A stretch of 38,958 nt of DNA from JBAXHO01 sp037138855 (GTDB lineage: Bacteria; Patescibacteriota; Dojkabacteria; B142; OLB20): the NCBI GenBank assembly GCA_037138855.1, contig JBAXHO010000010.1, forward strand, positions 1-38,958, in the 5' to 3' direction. Below the pieces are notes generated by a model, which was not told where the DNA came from, made no database searches, and saw only the letters and a list, made by a program, of their open reading frames with translations. Positions 17,013 to 24,995 of the stretch are shown in pieces. Each line of letters begins with the position of its first letter. Position 1 is the stretch's first letter. The position numbers and the translations under genes are program-made.

Positions 17013-17777
17013 ATGCATTTTGTTAAAAAAAACTTGGAAATTGATGGCTTGAAGCTTGCTTATCTCGATAATCAATTGGAAAATGCTGACCAAACTGTGG
17101 TTGTTTATCCGCCGGGAGCTCACAGTAGTGATACTTTTGTAAAATTATTTGCAAATGCACAAAATATTTCAAGCCATTTAATTATCGTGGATTATCCTGG
17201 TAGAGGTGATTCTGATATTCTGCCTAGTGAGGATAATTTTGCCAGTTTTGCGGATATTTTTTTGCAGTTTCAGGAAAAATTAGCGTTAAAAAATGTGATT
17301 GGCATGGGCTTTTCTTTTGGTACGATGTTGATTACGACTATGTTATCAATTAATTTAGTTGCTTTTAGTAAGGTATTTTTGGTCACTCCAGGTGAATATC
17401 TGAAGCCGCAATATCGTAAGATTTTAAAAACTGTTTTTAAACCGGCACAATATTCCCCAAAAGTTCGTAATCTTTATTATCAATTACTTACCAGAATTCC
17501 GCTTTTTGTGAATTTAAAATCAACTGATCCGGAAAGCATTTTGGAACAATGGACGGCAACTCTTAATTTTCATATTCCAGCGAAAAGTATTAACACTCCA
17601 GCTTTGTTGGTATTTTGTAAGAATGATAATATTTTAAATCCAGAATCTAAAGAGAGAGTAAGAAAATTTTATGCAATTCATCAAGAAACAGTTATTGATT
17701 TTCCTCATCTGGAAAAAATTAGTAATAGTGATTATCAAAATACGATAATCAAGCTATTACAAGACTGGATTGAGTAA
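17013..17777 (+). CDS. Alpha/beta hydrolase
   Basis: A 254-residue alpha/beta-hydrolase fold protein. The nucleophile elbow is GMGFSFGT (GxSxG, serine around residue 112), the strand and loop before it read VDYPGRGDSD, and the late FCKNDNILNPES and FPHLEKI segments hold the expected acid and histidine. No signal peptide is visible, so it is probably cytoplasmic. The substrate cannot be inferred. It converges on the heliorhodopsin gene across a 214-base repeat-rich gap. Confidence 0.8.
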   Translation: MHFVKKNLEIDGLKLAYLDNQLENADQTVVVYPPGAHSSDTFVKLFANAQNISSHLIIVDYPGRGDSDILPSEDNFASFADIFLQFQEKLALKNVIGMGFSFGTMLITTMLSINLVAFSKVFLVTPGEYLKPQYRKILKTVFKPAQYSPKVRNLYYQLLTRIPLFVNLKSTDPESILEQWTATLNFHIPAKSINTPALLVFCKNDNILNPESKERVRKFYAIHQETVIDFPHLEKISNSDYQNTIIKLLQDWIE

Positions 17778-17991
17778 TGAAAGTATCATGTATTACGTAT
17801 CATGTATAATGTAGGAGAGAATTGTTTAAAACTTTCTGGTAGCTAGTAGAATGAATAGATAAAAGTTAAGAGTTAAGAGATGGAAGGTTAAATGAGCTAA
17901 CTGCTTTCCTTATAGCTTTTAGCTTCTAACTTATAACTAATCTTGACTTCCAGTCTACCGTCTACCGACTATTGTTTTCAATTTCCATTCT
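17778..17991. repeat. Repeat-rich convergent gap (word families A, B, E)
   Basis: The gap holds AAGTATCATGTATTACGTATC (17781-17801, in two units), a TGGTAGCTAGTAG word near 17840-17852, then AGTTAAGAGTTAAGAG (about 17864-17879) facing AGCTTTTAGCTTCTAACTTA (about 17916-17935), which are inverted relatives of each other, and CAGTCTACCGTCTACCGAC near 17951-17969. No coding frame or clear terminator was found. Confidence 0.6.
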
Positions 17992-18744
17992 TCACACTGG
18001 CCGTAGTGTCCCGGCGAAGACTTGCCAGGCTAGAGCTGACTTGGCAATCAGGCTTAGAAGGATATACATTTTTTCACCCCAGAGATAATCCTTCCATTTG
18101 CCAACTTTTTTGTATTGTAAATACATGTTGATCGCAAAGGAATTGAAGAAAAGGAAGATAGTAAAGAAAATCCAGTAAACAAATGTCGGGGCTTTGTGAT
18201 CAGCGTCACCAGCGTTAAAAAGATAGAGGGCGATGACAATCCAGGGAATAATTCCAGCAATACAACTGAAAATATAGGAAGTCCAATTTGTTTTTTTAGT
18301 AGTTTGATTGTGAAGTTCCATCATCAGACCGAGTAAGATCATCATGGCGTTGAGGCCAAACATCAGGATCAAGGCACCTAAATCATAGATACCAACCAGC
18401 AAGGCGATTAAAATAATCATTAAAGAAGCACTAAAGGCATATTCATACCAGCGGGCATAATTGATGCCTTTTTCCAGATTTCTTGTATACCATGGATAGA
18501 TAGCAGGTAAACAGAGAATAAAGTGAGCTGTTGCAGAAAGGAAGAGAAATAAGGCAACCATGGGACCGATCGGTAATTCGGCAACTTTATTCAGAACGGG
18601 CATTAAACGATTAGTAACGATATTATATTGAACAAAACTGGAGTTGATAGGAAGCTTGAAACTATTACTGAGAGTAAGAACTAAAAGACCTTGCAGTAAA
18701 TGCAGAATACCCATCAAGGTATTATATTTGCGAAGATTTTTCAT
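17992..18744 (-). CDS. Heliorhodopsin
   Basis: A 250-residue seven-helix protein of the heliorhodopsin family, the inverted-topology retinal photoreceptors distinct from type 1 rhodopsins. The family's helix-7 signature SLIAKSALAWQVFAGTL (231-247) is present with the Schiff-base lysine at K235. Helix 3 has RWYEYAFSASLMIILIALL, giving counterion E101, and GIYDLGAL follows. H15 and H74 correspond to the two conserved histidines near the retinal pocket. Heliorhodopsins generally do not pump ions and are thought to be sensors or transport modulators. The gene has its own promoter, shared in sequence with the gene at 19483-19929, and lies 1.7 kb from a carotenoid operon that could feed retinal synthesis. 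Confidence 0.93.
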   Translation of the reverse strand: MKNLRKYNTLMGILHLLQGLLVLTLSNSFKLPINSSFVQYNIVTNRLMPVLNKVAELPIGPMVALFLFLSATAHFILCLPAIYPWYTRNLEKGINYARWYEYAFSASLMIILIALLVGIYDLGALILMFGLNAMMILLGLMMELHNQTTKKTNWTSYIFSCIAGIIPWIVIALYLFNAGDADHKAPTFVYWIFFTIFLFFNSFAINMYLQYKKVGKWKDYLWGEKMYILLSLIAKSALAWQVFAGTLRPV

Positions 18745-18839
18745 CTTTTTTTGGGGGTAAAATAAGATTAAATTTAATATAGCATAAAATCATGATTAGC
18801 AATGCTACTTTTTCCACTTTGTTGTCTTTTAACTTTTTG
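18742..18839 (-). repeat. Duplicated promoter/leader module, copy 1
   Basis: This segment aligns along its length with 19927-20025: both read (minus strand) TTGCTAA..., TATATT, TTTAATCTTATTTTA, CCCC, AAAAA, ATG-AA, and both have ACTTTGTTGTCTTT further upstream. It covers the start codon and the first codons (MKNLRK versus MKSLRK). Confidence 0.75.
18776..18802 (-). promoter_or_regulatory. Promoter of the heliorhodopsin gene
   Basis: On the minus strand TTGCTA (18797-18802) and TATATT (18776-18781) are 15 bases apart, with TG-C as an extended -10. The leader is about 25 bases with a C5A7 run before the ATG. The same arrangement is conserved at 19961-19987 before another gene. Confidence 0.55.
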
Positions 18840-18911
18840 ACTACTTGATATTTATAAGTAATTTGTTAAGATTAACTTTAAGCATAATAATTAATTTTTT
18901 ATTTAAAACTA

Positions 18912-19427
18912 ATGTCTCAAATGAGCAACCCGGTAAATACTGGTATTCCTTCAGCAGAGCCAGCTGCTGTCTATCCCTCCAAGCCCAAGTCCAAAAAGAA
19001 CTTGGTGATTGTTGCCGTGATACTGGTATTTTTATGTATTTGTTGCGCACTTTCAGCTGTTGTAGGATTGCTGATTTTAGGCGCTAATAGTAGTTCGGAA
19101 AAACAGGTAGCAGATCGTTTTTTTAAAGCATTAAATGAAGGTGATCAGGCTACATTACAAGAAGTTACCGATGCTAATCTTTATAACATTTTAAATCAAC
19201 AATACTCTGATGGCACAATTGCAGAGCATATGAAAGGTAGTATCAGCAATGTTAAATATTTAAGTACCAATTCTGACGGATCATTAGCCCAAATCAGATT
19301 TAATTGGCAGGTAAATAATCAAGAACAGGCTACATTAAGTACATATCATCGCATTGATTTACGTAAATCAGCTGCAACCAATACCTGGCTGGTCATGTAT
19401 CTTGGTCCGGATACAACAAGTAATTAA
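18912..19427 (+). CDS. Single-pass membrane protein with NTF2-like outer domain
   Basis: A 171-residue protein of unknown function. A Pro/Ser-rich cytoplasmic N-terminus (1-33) ending in KPKSKKN precedes one hydrophobic helix (about 34-59, containing CICC), then an outer domain of about 110 residues. VADRFFKALNEGDQATLQEVTDANLY and the later beta-strands resemble the NTF2-like/DUF4878 fold of small extracytoplasmic domains. It is divergent from the heliorhodopsin gene and shares the duplicated control region. Starts at the first ATG or at the fourth codon (18921) are both possible. Confidence 0.7.
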   Translation: MSQMSNPVNTGIPSAEPAAVYPSKPKSKKNLVIVAVILVFLCICCALSAVVGLLILGANSSSEKQVADRFFKALNEGDQATLQEVTDANLYNILNQQYSDGTIAEHMKGSISNVKYLSTNSDGSLAQIRFNWQVNNQEQATLSTYHRIDLRKSAATNTWLVMYLGPDTTSN

Positions 19428-19482
19428 ATAACCTAAAACTAATTAGTGGTCAAACGGAGTTAAAGTTATATTTTCTGATATT

Positions 19483-19929
19483 TCATTTCAGATCAGCTTT
19501 TTGTAGCATTTTTGAGATTATAAATCCGATTGAGAAAGGAACGATAGCAAATATAGTTGTAGTAAGTAAAATAGCTATTGCTGTTATGAAGTCTGTATTT
19601 TGGTTTGGAATAAATGTTGCTGGAATTAATATGATATTCAATAAAATGAATATTGACATTGCATTGAAATAAAATACTTGCTTTGCTCCAGTAAGCTTTT
19701 TCATGAAAAGTAAAATTGTTCCAGTAAAAAATTGAATAGTAAGTAGTAGTAATATTTCGTTCGATATTATTCGAATAACTTTTCCTTCATCAGAAAGTTT
19801 TATTTGAGATAGAAAAAAGATATCAGATAAAAAACTTGAAAGTATTGTCCAGATTAATAAAATTGAGATTATTAAACTAACAGCTAGAAGTGCTATGAAA
19901 ATTGATTGATTTTTGCGAAGACTTTTCAT
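19483..19929 (-). CDS. Four-helix membrane protein of unknown family
   Basis: A 148-residue protein with four strong hydrophobic segments (about 10-35, 54-77, 84-106, 113-138) and short basic ends. No family is recognised and no catalytic pattern is visible. Its first residues MKSLRKNQS resemble MKNLRKYNT of the heliorhodopsin, and about 100 bases of upstream DNA are duplicated between the two genes, so they probably respond to the same signal. It might be a partner of the rhodopsin; that is inference only. Confidence 0.6.
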   Translation of the reverse strand: MKSLRKNQSIFIALLAVSLIISILLIWTILSSFLSDIFFLSQIKLSDEGKVIRIISNEILLLLTIQFFTGTILLFMKKLTGAKQVFYFNAMSIFILLNIILIPATFIPNQNTDFITAIAILLTTTIFAIVPFSIGFIISKMLQKADLK

Positions 19930-20025
19930 GCTTTTTGGGGATAAAATAAGATTAAATTAAAATATAACATAAATTTATTCTTAGCAATACTATTTTTTTT
20001 TACTTTGTTGTCTTTGACCTTTTTA
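19927..20025 (-). repeat. Duplicated promoter/leader module, copy 2
   Basis: Counterpart of 18742-18839. The promoter boxes TTGCTA (19982-19987) and TATATT (19961-19966) are again 15 bases apart with TG upstream of the -10. The divergent plus-strand gene (DUF2207) starts 23 bases beyond the module. Confidence 0.75.
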
Positions 20026-20047
20026 ATAATTTTTAAAAATCAGCTTA

Positions 20048-22123
20048 ATGAAAAAACTCGTGATCACTTTATTATTGAGTTTACTTTGCTTTTATGTTTA
20101 TAGTATAAAGGCTAAAGCTCAGGTGGTGTATGATTACCAAGAGAAAATCAGCGATTTTTCCAGTGAAATTCAAGTGGAAACTGATAGTAGCTTACATGTA
20201 ATTGAAAATATTACAGTTAATGCTCAGCATATCGAGATTAATCATGGAATTTATCGCGATTTTCCTACTAGTTACAAATATTTGGGGGTTTTACAGCACA
20301 AGGTAGGTTTCGATTTGATTTCAGTAAAGCGGGACAATAATCCAGAACCTTATAAAACTAAAAAGTTGAATAATGGTGTCAGAGTATATATTGGTGATGA
20401 GAATTCTTTGGTTCCGTCAGGAATTCATACATATACCATAGAGTATCGTAGCACTGGCCAACTTGGTTTTTTCAAAGATTATGATGAGTTATATTACAAT
20501 GTCACAGGTAATGGCTGGACTTTCCCGATAGAAAAAGCAAGACTAACATTAGATTTACCAGTCGGTATTCAGGCTGCTCGTGATATTCAAGGCGTGAGCC
20601 TTTATACCGGTCCTCAAGGCTCCAAAGCACAAAATGCTGAAGTTGTGTTTACGTTTTGTAAAGACGGCAATTGTCGGCTGATCATTGAAACTACTAAAAG
20701 TTTAGCTGCAAAAGAGGGTCTCACTGTCGCAGTTGGTTGGCCGAAAGGTTTAGTGAAACAGCCTTCAATTCTCTCCACATTTGTTAGTATTATTGTCTCG
20801 AATCTTCTTTTGATAATATTATTTATGGCTACTGGTTTCATCGGGTTTAGTTATTTCATAATTTGGCTCTTAATTGGACGTGATCCGCGTCGAAATACAA
20901 TTATCCCGATTTTTGAACCACCGAGCAGTCTCTCTCCTGCCGAGATGCGTTATCTTGATAAAATGGAGCTTGATAATAAGATGGTAATTGCAGCGCTTAC
21001 TCATGCAGCATACTTCGGCATTATTGCTATTGAGGAAAAAAAAGGAAAGTTTGCAATTATTTCTAAGTCTTATGATTATACGAAATTATCAACTGATGAA
21101 AAAATTCTTTTAAAAGCATTTTTTAGTAAACAAAAGGATTTGATCAAAATACTCGGTAATTCTAATTTAACTCCTGAGGAAAGAGCAGTAGCTGATAAAT
21201 TGTTAGATGCTGCTGCTAATAGCTCGCAAAAATTTAGTTTCAATAACTCCAATGCTGCCAAGATTTCCAAAGGAATAGCCAAGTTTAGAAAAGCAGTCAC
21301 TCAACAAATTGATTTGAGATATTTAAAACAAAATAAATTCTATGTCAGTTTAGGTGTCGGTTTTTCTCTTAGCGAATTTATTATCATTTCGTTCATTACA
21401 AGTTTTCAAGGTGCAGGAAATCTAGCTGCGATTATTTTTTTAACGATTTGGTTAAGTCTTTGGACTGCGGGAGTAATTGCACTGCTTACACAGATTATTA
21501 GTAGTATCAAAGGCCTTTTGAGTAGTGGGTTGAGTCAAAACTTTTTCAAGACTGTAGGAGGAATTATGCCATTAATTTTGTTTGCTTTACCGTTCTTAGC
21601 TGGTGAAGTGGTAGTGGGAGCGATTTTGACAAATTTAATTGGGATTTCTTATGTGGTGTTAATTATTATTCAGGGAATAATGCATATCTTTTATGTAAAA
21701 GCACTCAAGGCACGGACAATCGAGGGACGAAAACTGCAGGATCAGATTGAAGGCTTTAAAATGTATCTCAAGGCAACTGAGGCAGAACGGATTAAAATCA
21801 TGCACCGGGTAATGCCTTTGACACTTGATGAATATGAAAAATATCTCGCTTACGCCATTGCTATGGATTTAGAAGGGCAGTGGTTGAAACTTTTTCAGAA
21901 GGAATTAGAACAAGCTGCATTGACCAATGCAAATTCTGGTTATTCTCCGACCTGGTATCATAGCACCACTGCCTTTACTAGCGCTGGATTTGTCGGTGGT
22001 TTCGCAAGTGGGCTTAGTAGCAGTATAGCAGCAGCCACTACATCATCAGGCTCTCATTCCGGTAGTAGTGGTGGCGGTAGCTCCGGCGGTGGTGGAGGTG
22101 GCGGAGGTGGTGGTGGCTGGTGA
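20048..22123 (+). CDS. DUF2207-domain membrane protein
   Basis: A 691-residue protein: signal peptide (1-25), an outer beta-rich DUF2207 domain (about 30-230; VIENITVNAQHIEINHGIYRDFP is typical), a membrane helix (about 245-275), the cytoplasmic LIGRDPRRNTIIPIFEPPSSLSPAEMRYL block and a winged-helix-like segment (ALTHAAYFGIIAIEEKKGKFAI), three or four more hydrophobic helices (about 430-560), and a Ser/Gly tail ending in 11 Gly and Trp. This order is exactly that of DUF2207 proteins found widely in monoderms and CPR bacteria; function is unknown. It is divergent from the four-helix gene. Confidence 0.88.
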   Translation: MKKLVITLLLSLLCFYVYSIKAKAQVVYDYQEKISDFSSEIQVETDSSLHVIENITVNAQHIEINHGIYRDFPTSYKYLGVLQHKVGFDLISVKRDNNPEPYKTKKLNNGVRVYIGDENSLVPSGIHTYTIEYRSTGQLGFFKDYDELYYNVTGNGWTFPIEKARLTLDLPVGIQAARDIQGVSLYTGPQGSKAQNAEVVFTFCKDGNCRLIIETTKSLAAKEGLTVAVGWPKGLVKQPSILSTFVSIIVSNLLLIILFMATGFIGFSYFIIWLLIGRDPRRNTIIPIFEPPSSLSPAEMRYLDKMELDNKMVIAALTHAAYFGIIAIEEKKGKFAIISKSYDYTKLSTDEKILLKAFFSKQKDLIKILGNSNLTPEERAVADKLLDAAANSSQKFSFNNSNAAKISKGIAKFRKAVTQQIDLRYLKQNKFYVSLGVGFSLSEFIIISFITSFQGAGNLAAIIFLTIWLSLWTAGVIALLTQIISSIKGLLSSGLSQNFFKTVGGIMPLILFALPFLAGEVVVGAILTNLIGISYVVLIIIQGIMHIFYVKALKARTIEGRKLQDQIEGFKMYLKATEAERIKIMHRVMPLTLDEYEKYLAYAIAMDLEGQWLKLFQKELEQAALTNANSGYSPTWYHSTTAFTSAGFVGGFASGLSSSIAAATTSSGSHSGSSGGGSSGGGGGGGGGGGW

Positions 22124-22142
22124 GAAAGTAGTGCAATATAGG

Positions 22143-22160
22143 GGAGACGTCGTCGTCTCC
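22143..22160. repeat. GGAGACG-TCGT-CGTCTCC hairpin, copy 1
   Basis: A perfect 7-bp stem with a TCGT loop, 20 bases after the DUF2207 stop. A near-identical hairpin (GGGAAACG-TCGT-CGTTTTCC) is at 33141-33160 in the gap between a cupin and a Nudix gene. No T-run follows, so it is not a standard terminator. Confidence 0.65.
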
Positions 22161-22175
22161 AATGAGTGCGAAGAT

Positions 22176-22214
22176 GAAATAAGTATCATGTATCAAGTAT
22201 CACATATCACGTAG
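22176..22214 (+). repeat. AAGTATCATGTATCAAGTATC word array
   Basis: Four imperfect copies of a 10-base unit (AAGTATCATG, TATCAAGTAT, CACATATCAC, GTA). Related arrays are at 17781-17812, 29368-29404 and at the start of the gap at 32024. All lie just beyond coding sequence. Confidence 0.6.
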
Positions 22215-22231
22215 AAAAAAATAGCTGGTAG

Positions 22232-22287
22232 CTAGTATCTGGTAGACAAGGAGATTCGAGTTTCGATCCTGAACTTGTTTCAGGACG
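22232..22287 (+). repeat. 56-bp perfect direct repeat, copy 2
   Basis: Identical to 12354-12409, including the TCCTGAACTTGTTTCAGGA hairpin at the 3' end. It lies between the DUF2207 and HD-domain genes. Confidence 0.92.
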
Positions 22288-22351
22288 CAATTCGATTCCT
22301 AGATTTTAACTCTTAATTAATAGCTTTTACCTATTCTTATCATTTCTCACT

Positions 22352-22945
22352 ATGGATTTAGACAATTTAATGCATTTCATTGCTTTTACCCATAAATTTG
22401 CTGCGATAAAAAGACGAATTTATCTGACTGGTCAGGATGAGGATGAAAGCGATATGGAGCATAGTTATCAGTTGGCCTTGACCGCTTGGTATCTTGTGAC
22501 TGTGAAGAAACTAATACTTCAGCTTGATAAAGTATTACAATTTGCTTTGGTGCATGATTTGGTGGAAACATATGCTGGTGATACATTTTTTCATTCGCGG
22601 GATCAGAATTTACGGGCAACCAAAATTGCGCGCGAAGCAGTGGCACTGAAACAAATTATTCATGAATTTCCGGAGTTTCCGGATTTAGGTAAATGGATTA
22701 CCAGCTATGAAGAGAGAATTGAGCCTGAAGCTAAATTTGTTTATGCCCTGGATAAGATGCTTCCTGTAATTAATATCTATCTTGATCAAGGCCGGAGCTG
22801 GGCACGTGACCAAGTTACCCTGGAAATGATTTTGACCAAAGATGCCAAGATCAAAGGAGTAGATAGTATTTGGGAGTATTGGGAAGAATTGAAAGAGTTC
22901 TTGCGCAAAGAAGAGCAAACTTTATTTTCTAGCACAATTTATTGA
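22352..22945 (+). CDS. HD-domain phosphohydrolase (YfbR/HDDC2-like)
   Basis: A 197-residue all-helical HD protein. The metal-binding residues are H37 (MEHSYQLAL), H68-D69 (FALVHDLVE) and D134 (YALDKMLP), with E72 and D77 (ETYAGDTF) as in the YfbR/HDDC2 5'-deoxynucleotidase group, which dephosphorylates deoxynucleoside monophosphates. The specific substrate is inferred from this motif pattern only. The start follows a repeat-rich gap and a TTAACTCTTAATT leader with no Shine-Dalgarno. Its end overlaps the convergent methyltransferase gene by 7 bases. Confidence 0.85.
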   Translation: MDLDNLMHFIAFTHKFAAIKRRIYLTGQDEDESDMEHSYQLALTAWYLVTVKKLILQLDKVLQFALVHDLVETYAGDTFFHSRDQNLRATKIAREAVALKQIIHEFPEFPDLGKWITSYEERIEPEAKFVYALDKMLPVINIYLDQGRSWARDQVTLEMILTKDAKIKGVDSIWEYWEELKEFLRKEEQTLFSSTIY

Positions 22946-23700
22946 TTTTTTTCTGCCACAATCCAGAGAGAAGTACCCCAAGGAAGGTTCAAGAGTTTTA
23001 TAGTTTGAAATTCTAGCCACATCATTGGTTTCAACAAAAGATTGAAAATACTATTCGTTTTTTTTAAATCGCCTGTGACTTCTGAATCCTTGACGTTTTT
23101 TAATTGAAATTTTTCGATGATTTTGATGAAAGCCACTAGAGGAAACAGAAAAAATACCCGATAACTAATTTTTTTTATCGAAAATCCATTTTTTTTCAAT
23201 ATTGCGACAATTTCTTTTTGATTATAGCGATGGATAAGATGACAGGCCACATCATGTTGAGAATAAAGCCATTGTAATGCAGCTACATTCAAAATAAGCG
23301 ATCCGCCTGGTTTTAAACATCTTGAGAATTCCTGTAGTGCTAATTGGCTATCTGCTGGAGTTAAAATTCCTAATACATCTAAAGAATAAATTAAGTCAAA
23401 ATGTGCATCAGGAAAAGTTAATTTTTGAATCATCCCTTGCTTGACATTTTTTATTCCTCTAGCTTTACTGAATTTTACTGCTAAGTCAGAATAATCAATA
23501 CCATCAATTTGATAATGTTGTTGTTGCAAAAGTAATTGATTAATTCCAGTACCACAACCCGCATCCAGTATTGTTTTGGGGTGAATTTTTTTGATCCAGT
23601 AAAATAACATCTGTCTAAGACCTATATACCACCAGTGAGTCTGTTCTACTTCAAACATTGATTTATATTCGTCTTGGTTCATGTTATCTGCTTTTTTCAT
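22939..23700 (-). CDS. SAM-dependent methyltransferase in glycan locus
   Basis: A 253-residue class I methyltransferase. EVEQTHWWYIGLRQML at the N-terminus is typical of methyltransferases in surface-polysaccharide clusters; motif I is ILDAGCGTGINQLLLQ, the strand-2 acid is IDGIDYSDLAV, and FPDAHFDLIYSLDVLGIL plus LKPGGSLILNVAAL complete the fold. The C-terminal hydrophobic segment near FFLFPLVAFIKII may touch the membrane. It starts 2 bases after the stop of the upstream glycosyltransferase gene, so they form one operon. The acceptor is probably a lipid-linked sugar or glycan. Confidence 0.82.
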   Translation of the reverse strand: MKKADNMNQDEYKSMFEVEQTHWWYIGLRQMLFYWIKKIHPKTILDAGCGTGINQLLLQQQHYQIDGIDYSDLAVKFSKARGIKNVKQGMIQKLTFPDAHFDLIYSLDVLGILTPADSQLALQEFSRCLKPGGSLILNVAALQWLYSQHDVACHLIHRYNQKEIVAILKKNGFSIKKISYRVFFLFPLVAFIKIIEKFQLKNVKDSEVTGDLKKTNSIFNLLLKPMMWLEFQTIKLLNLPWGTSLWIVAEKNQ

Positions 23701-23702
23701 TT

Positions 23703-24827
23703 TTAGATCGCTAGTTGCTGGTAATTCACAAATGCTACAATGAAAATTACCATAAAAATTAAATTAAATCCCAGAAATAACTGTTGTAACCATTTCTTTT
23801 CCTTGCTCAAAACAATGAATAAAGGGATGAGACAAAGCACATAGCGGTATGTGCCTGTGAAAATTGGGGTCGATGAGCTAATTAGAAATATCCCAGCGCA
23901 GAATAATAAATATTCAAAAGGAATTTTCCGGAAGTTTTTCACTAAAGGTAAACCATAAACTGCCCAGAGGAGAGCATGGACAAATGGTGGAAAATACTGC
24001 GGAAAGCGGAGTAAGCCTAAAATTGATTTCAAAGGATATGGTCTCGGGTTATCCCAGCCTGATTGACTATCGAAGTGCACAAAAGCATCGCCGGTTTTCT
24101 TGAATCCGTAAAACATAAAAAGTGCTAATGGCAAGAACGAAAAAAATAAACTAAGTGCCAGTGTAATTATTTTAGTTTTCCAGGGAATTTTGCCAAAGAA
24201 AAGTGGCCAGATAGGAATTATTAACAATGCGACGGCTTGAATTCTGGTAATCATGGCTAAGCCTACAGCGATGCTGGCAATTAAATATTTTTTTTGTTCA
24301 GTATAATAAAAAACCATAGCAGTGAGTAGGAAAAATAGGCTTTCGGTATAAGGAATCGATAAATAAAATGATCCGGCAGCCAGTAAGACAAAAGTGATTA
24401 CCTGATAAGGATATTTTGTTTTCTTTTGCGCGAATTTAAAAAGAAATAATGTACCAAAGTAGCTAAAAATATTGGAAATTAGCATGGCAGTAGGAACAAA
24501 ATTTACTGTACCGGTAAATTTGAGAAAGAATCCGACTATCCAGGAATAAAGTGGCATAAAGCCCCAAAGTGTGGCCATACCTGTGACAAATTGAATTGTC
24601 GGATAGCCATTAATGGCAATCTTTTCATAAGCATCGACATCCCACTTTTGCCAGGTATTTTTGAGAGAGAAAAATTCCGGATGCCAAAGATCTTTAGTCT
24701 GGAAAAGATACTGAGCCATTACTCCCAGAAACAAAATTAATAATCTGGTGCCAAGAAAAATCAGCAGCACTTTAAACCAATCCTGCTTGATCAGTTGTGC
24801 CAGTGAGTTTTTAATTTTGTAGAACAT
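23703..24827 (-). CDS. PIG-V-like GT-C glycosyltransferase
   Basis: A 374-residue polytopic membrane protein with about ten hydrophobic segments. WQKWDVDAYEKIAINGYP in the first outer loop supplies the acidic residue typical of GT-C enzymes, and SIPYTESLFFLLTAMVFYY matches the PIG-V (mannosyltransferase) family block PYTESLF. It would use a lipid-linked sugar donor on the outer face of the membrane. The open frame continues 21 codons upstream into a palindromic repeat (24858-24877), which would be translated; the ATG at 24827 directly before KIKNSLAQLIKQ is chosen instead. Confidence 0.8.
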   Translation of the reverse strand: MFYKIKNSLAQLIKQDWFKVLLIFLGTRLLILFLGVMAQYLFQTKDLWHPEFFSLKNTWQKWDVDAYEKIAINGYPTIQFVTGMATLWGFMPLYSWIVGFFLKFTGTVNFVPTAMLISNIFSYFGTLFLFKFAQKKTKYPYQVITFVLLAAGSFYLSIPYTESLFFLLTAMVFYYTEQKKYLIASIAVGLAMITRIQAVALLIIPIWPLFFGKIPWKTKIITLALSLFFSFLPLALFMFYGFKKTGDAFVHFDSQSGWDNPRPYPLKSILGLLRFPQYFPPFVHALLWAVYGLPLVKNFRKIPFEYLLFCAGIFLISSSTPIFTGTYRYVLCLIPLFIVLSKEKKWLQQLFLGFNLIFMVIFIVAFVNYQQLAI

Positions 24828-24857
24828 AAATAGAAGATAAAAAGTATTAAGTAGGAG

Positions 24858-24877
24858 GGGTTGCAGATCTGCAACCC
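24858..24877. repeat. Perfect 20-bp palindrome, copy 2
   Basis: GGGTTGCAGATCTGCAACCC is its own reverse complement. The core and both flanks match copy 1 at 7145-7162. It lies 31 bases upstream of the GT-C start, followed by TAGTAGCAAGTAGC and by AATTGCAATTTGCAAATTTC (24940-24960) words. Confidence 0.8.
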
Positions 24878-24995
24878 GTGCTAGTAGCAAGTAGCAAAAT
24901 AATAAATTAAAAATTATAAATTATGAATTCTAAATATCAAATTGCAATTTGCAAATTTCAAATCACATAATCTATCAGATTCGAGATTTTATTTC

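Noticed and set aside
19483..19929. Beta-carotene cleaving Blh/Brp enzyme next to the heliorhodopsin
   Set aside because: The protein has only 148 residues and four helices and lacks the histidines expected of that family.
22070..22123. Glycine-rich end of the DUF2207 protein as a special repeat
   Set aside because: Such Ser/Gly tails are usual in this family and are not a separate element.
24828..24890. Longer N-terminus of the GT-C glycosyltransferase
   Set aside because: The extra codons come from the palindromic repeat at 24858-24877; an ATG at 24827 fits the family better.
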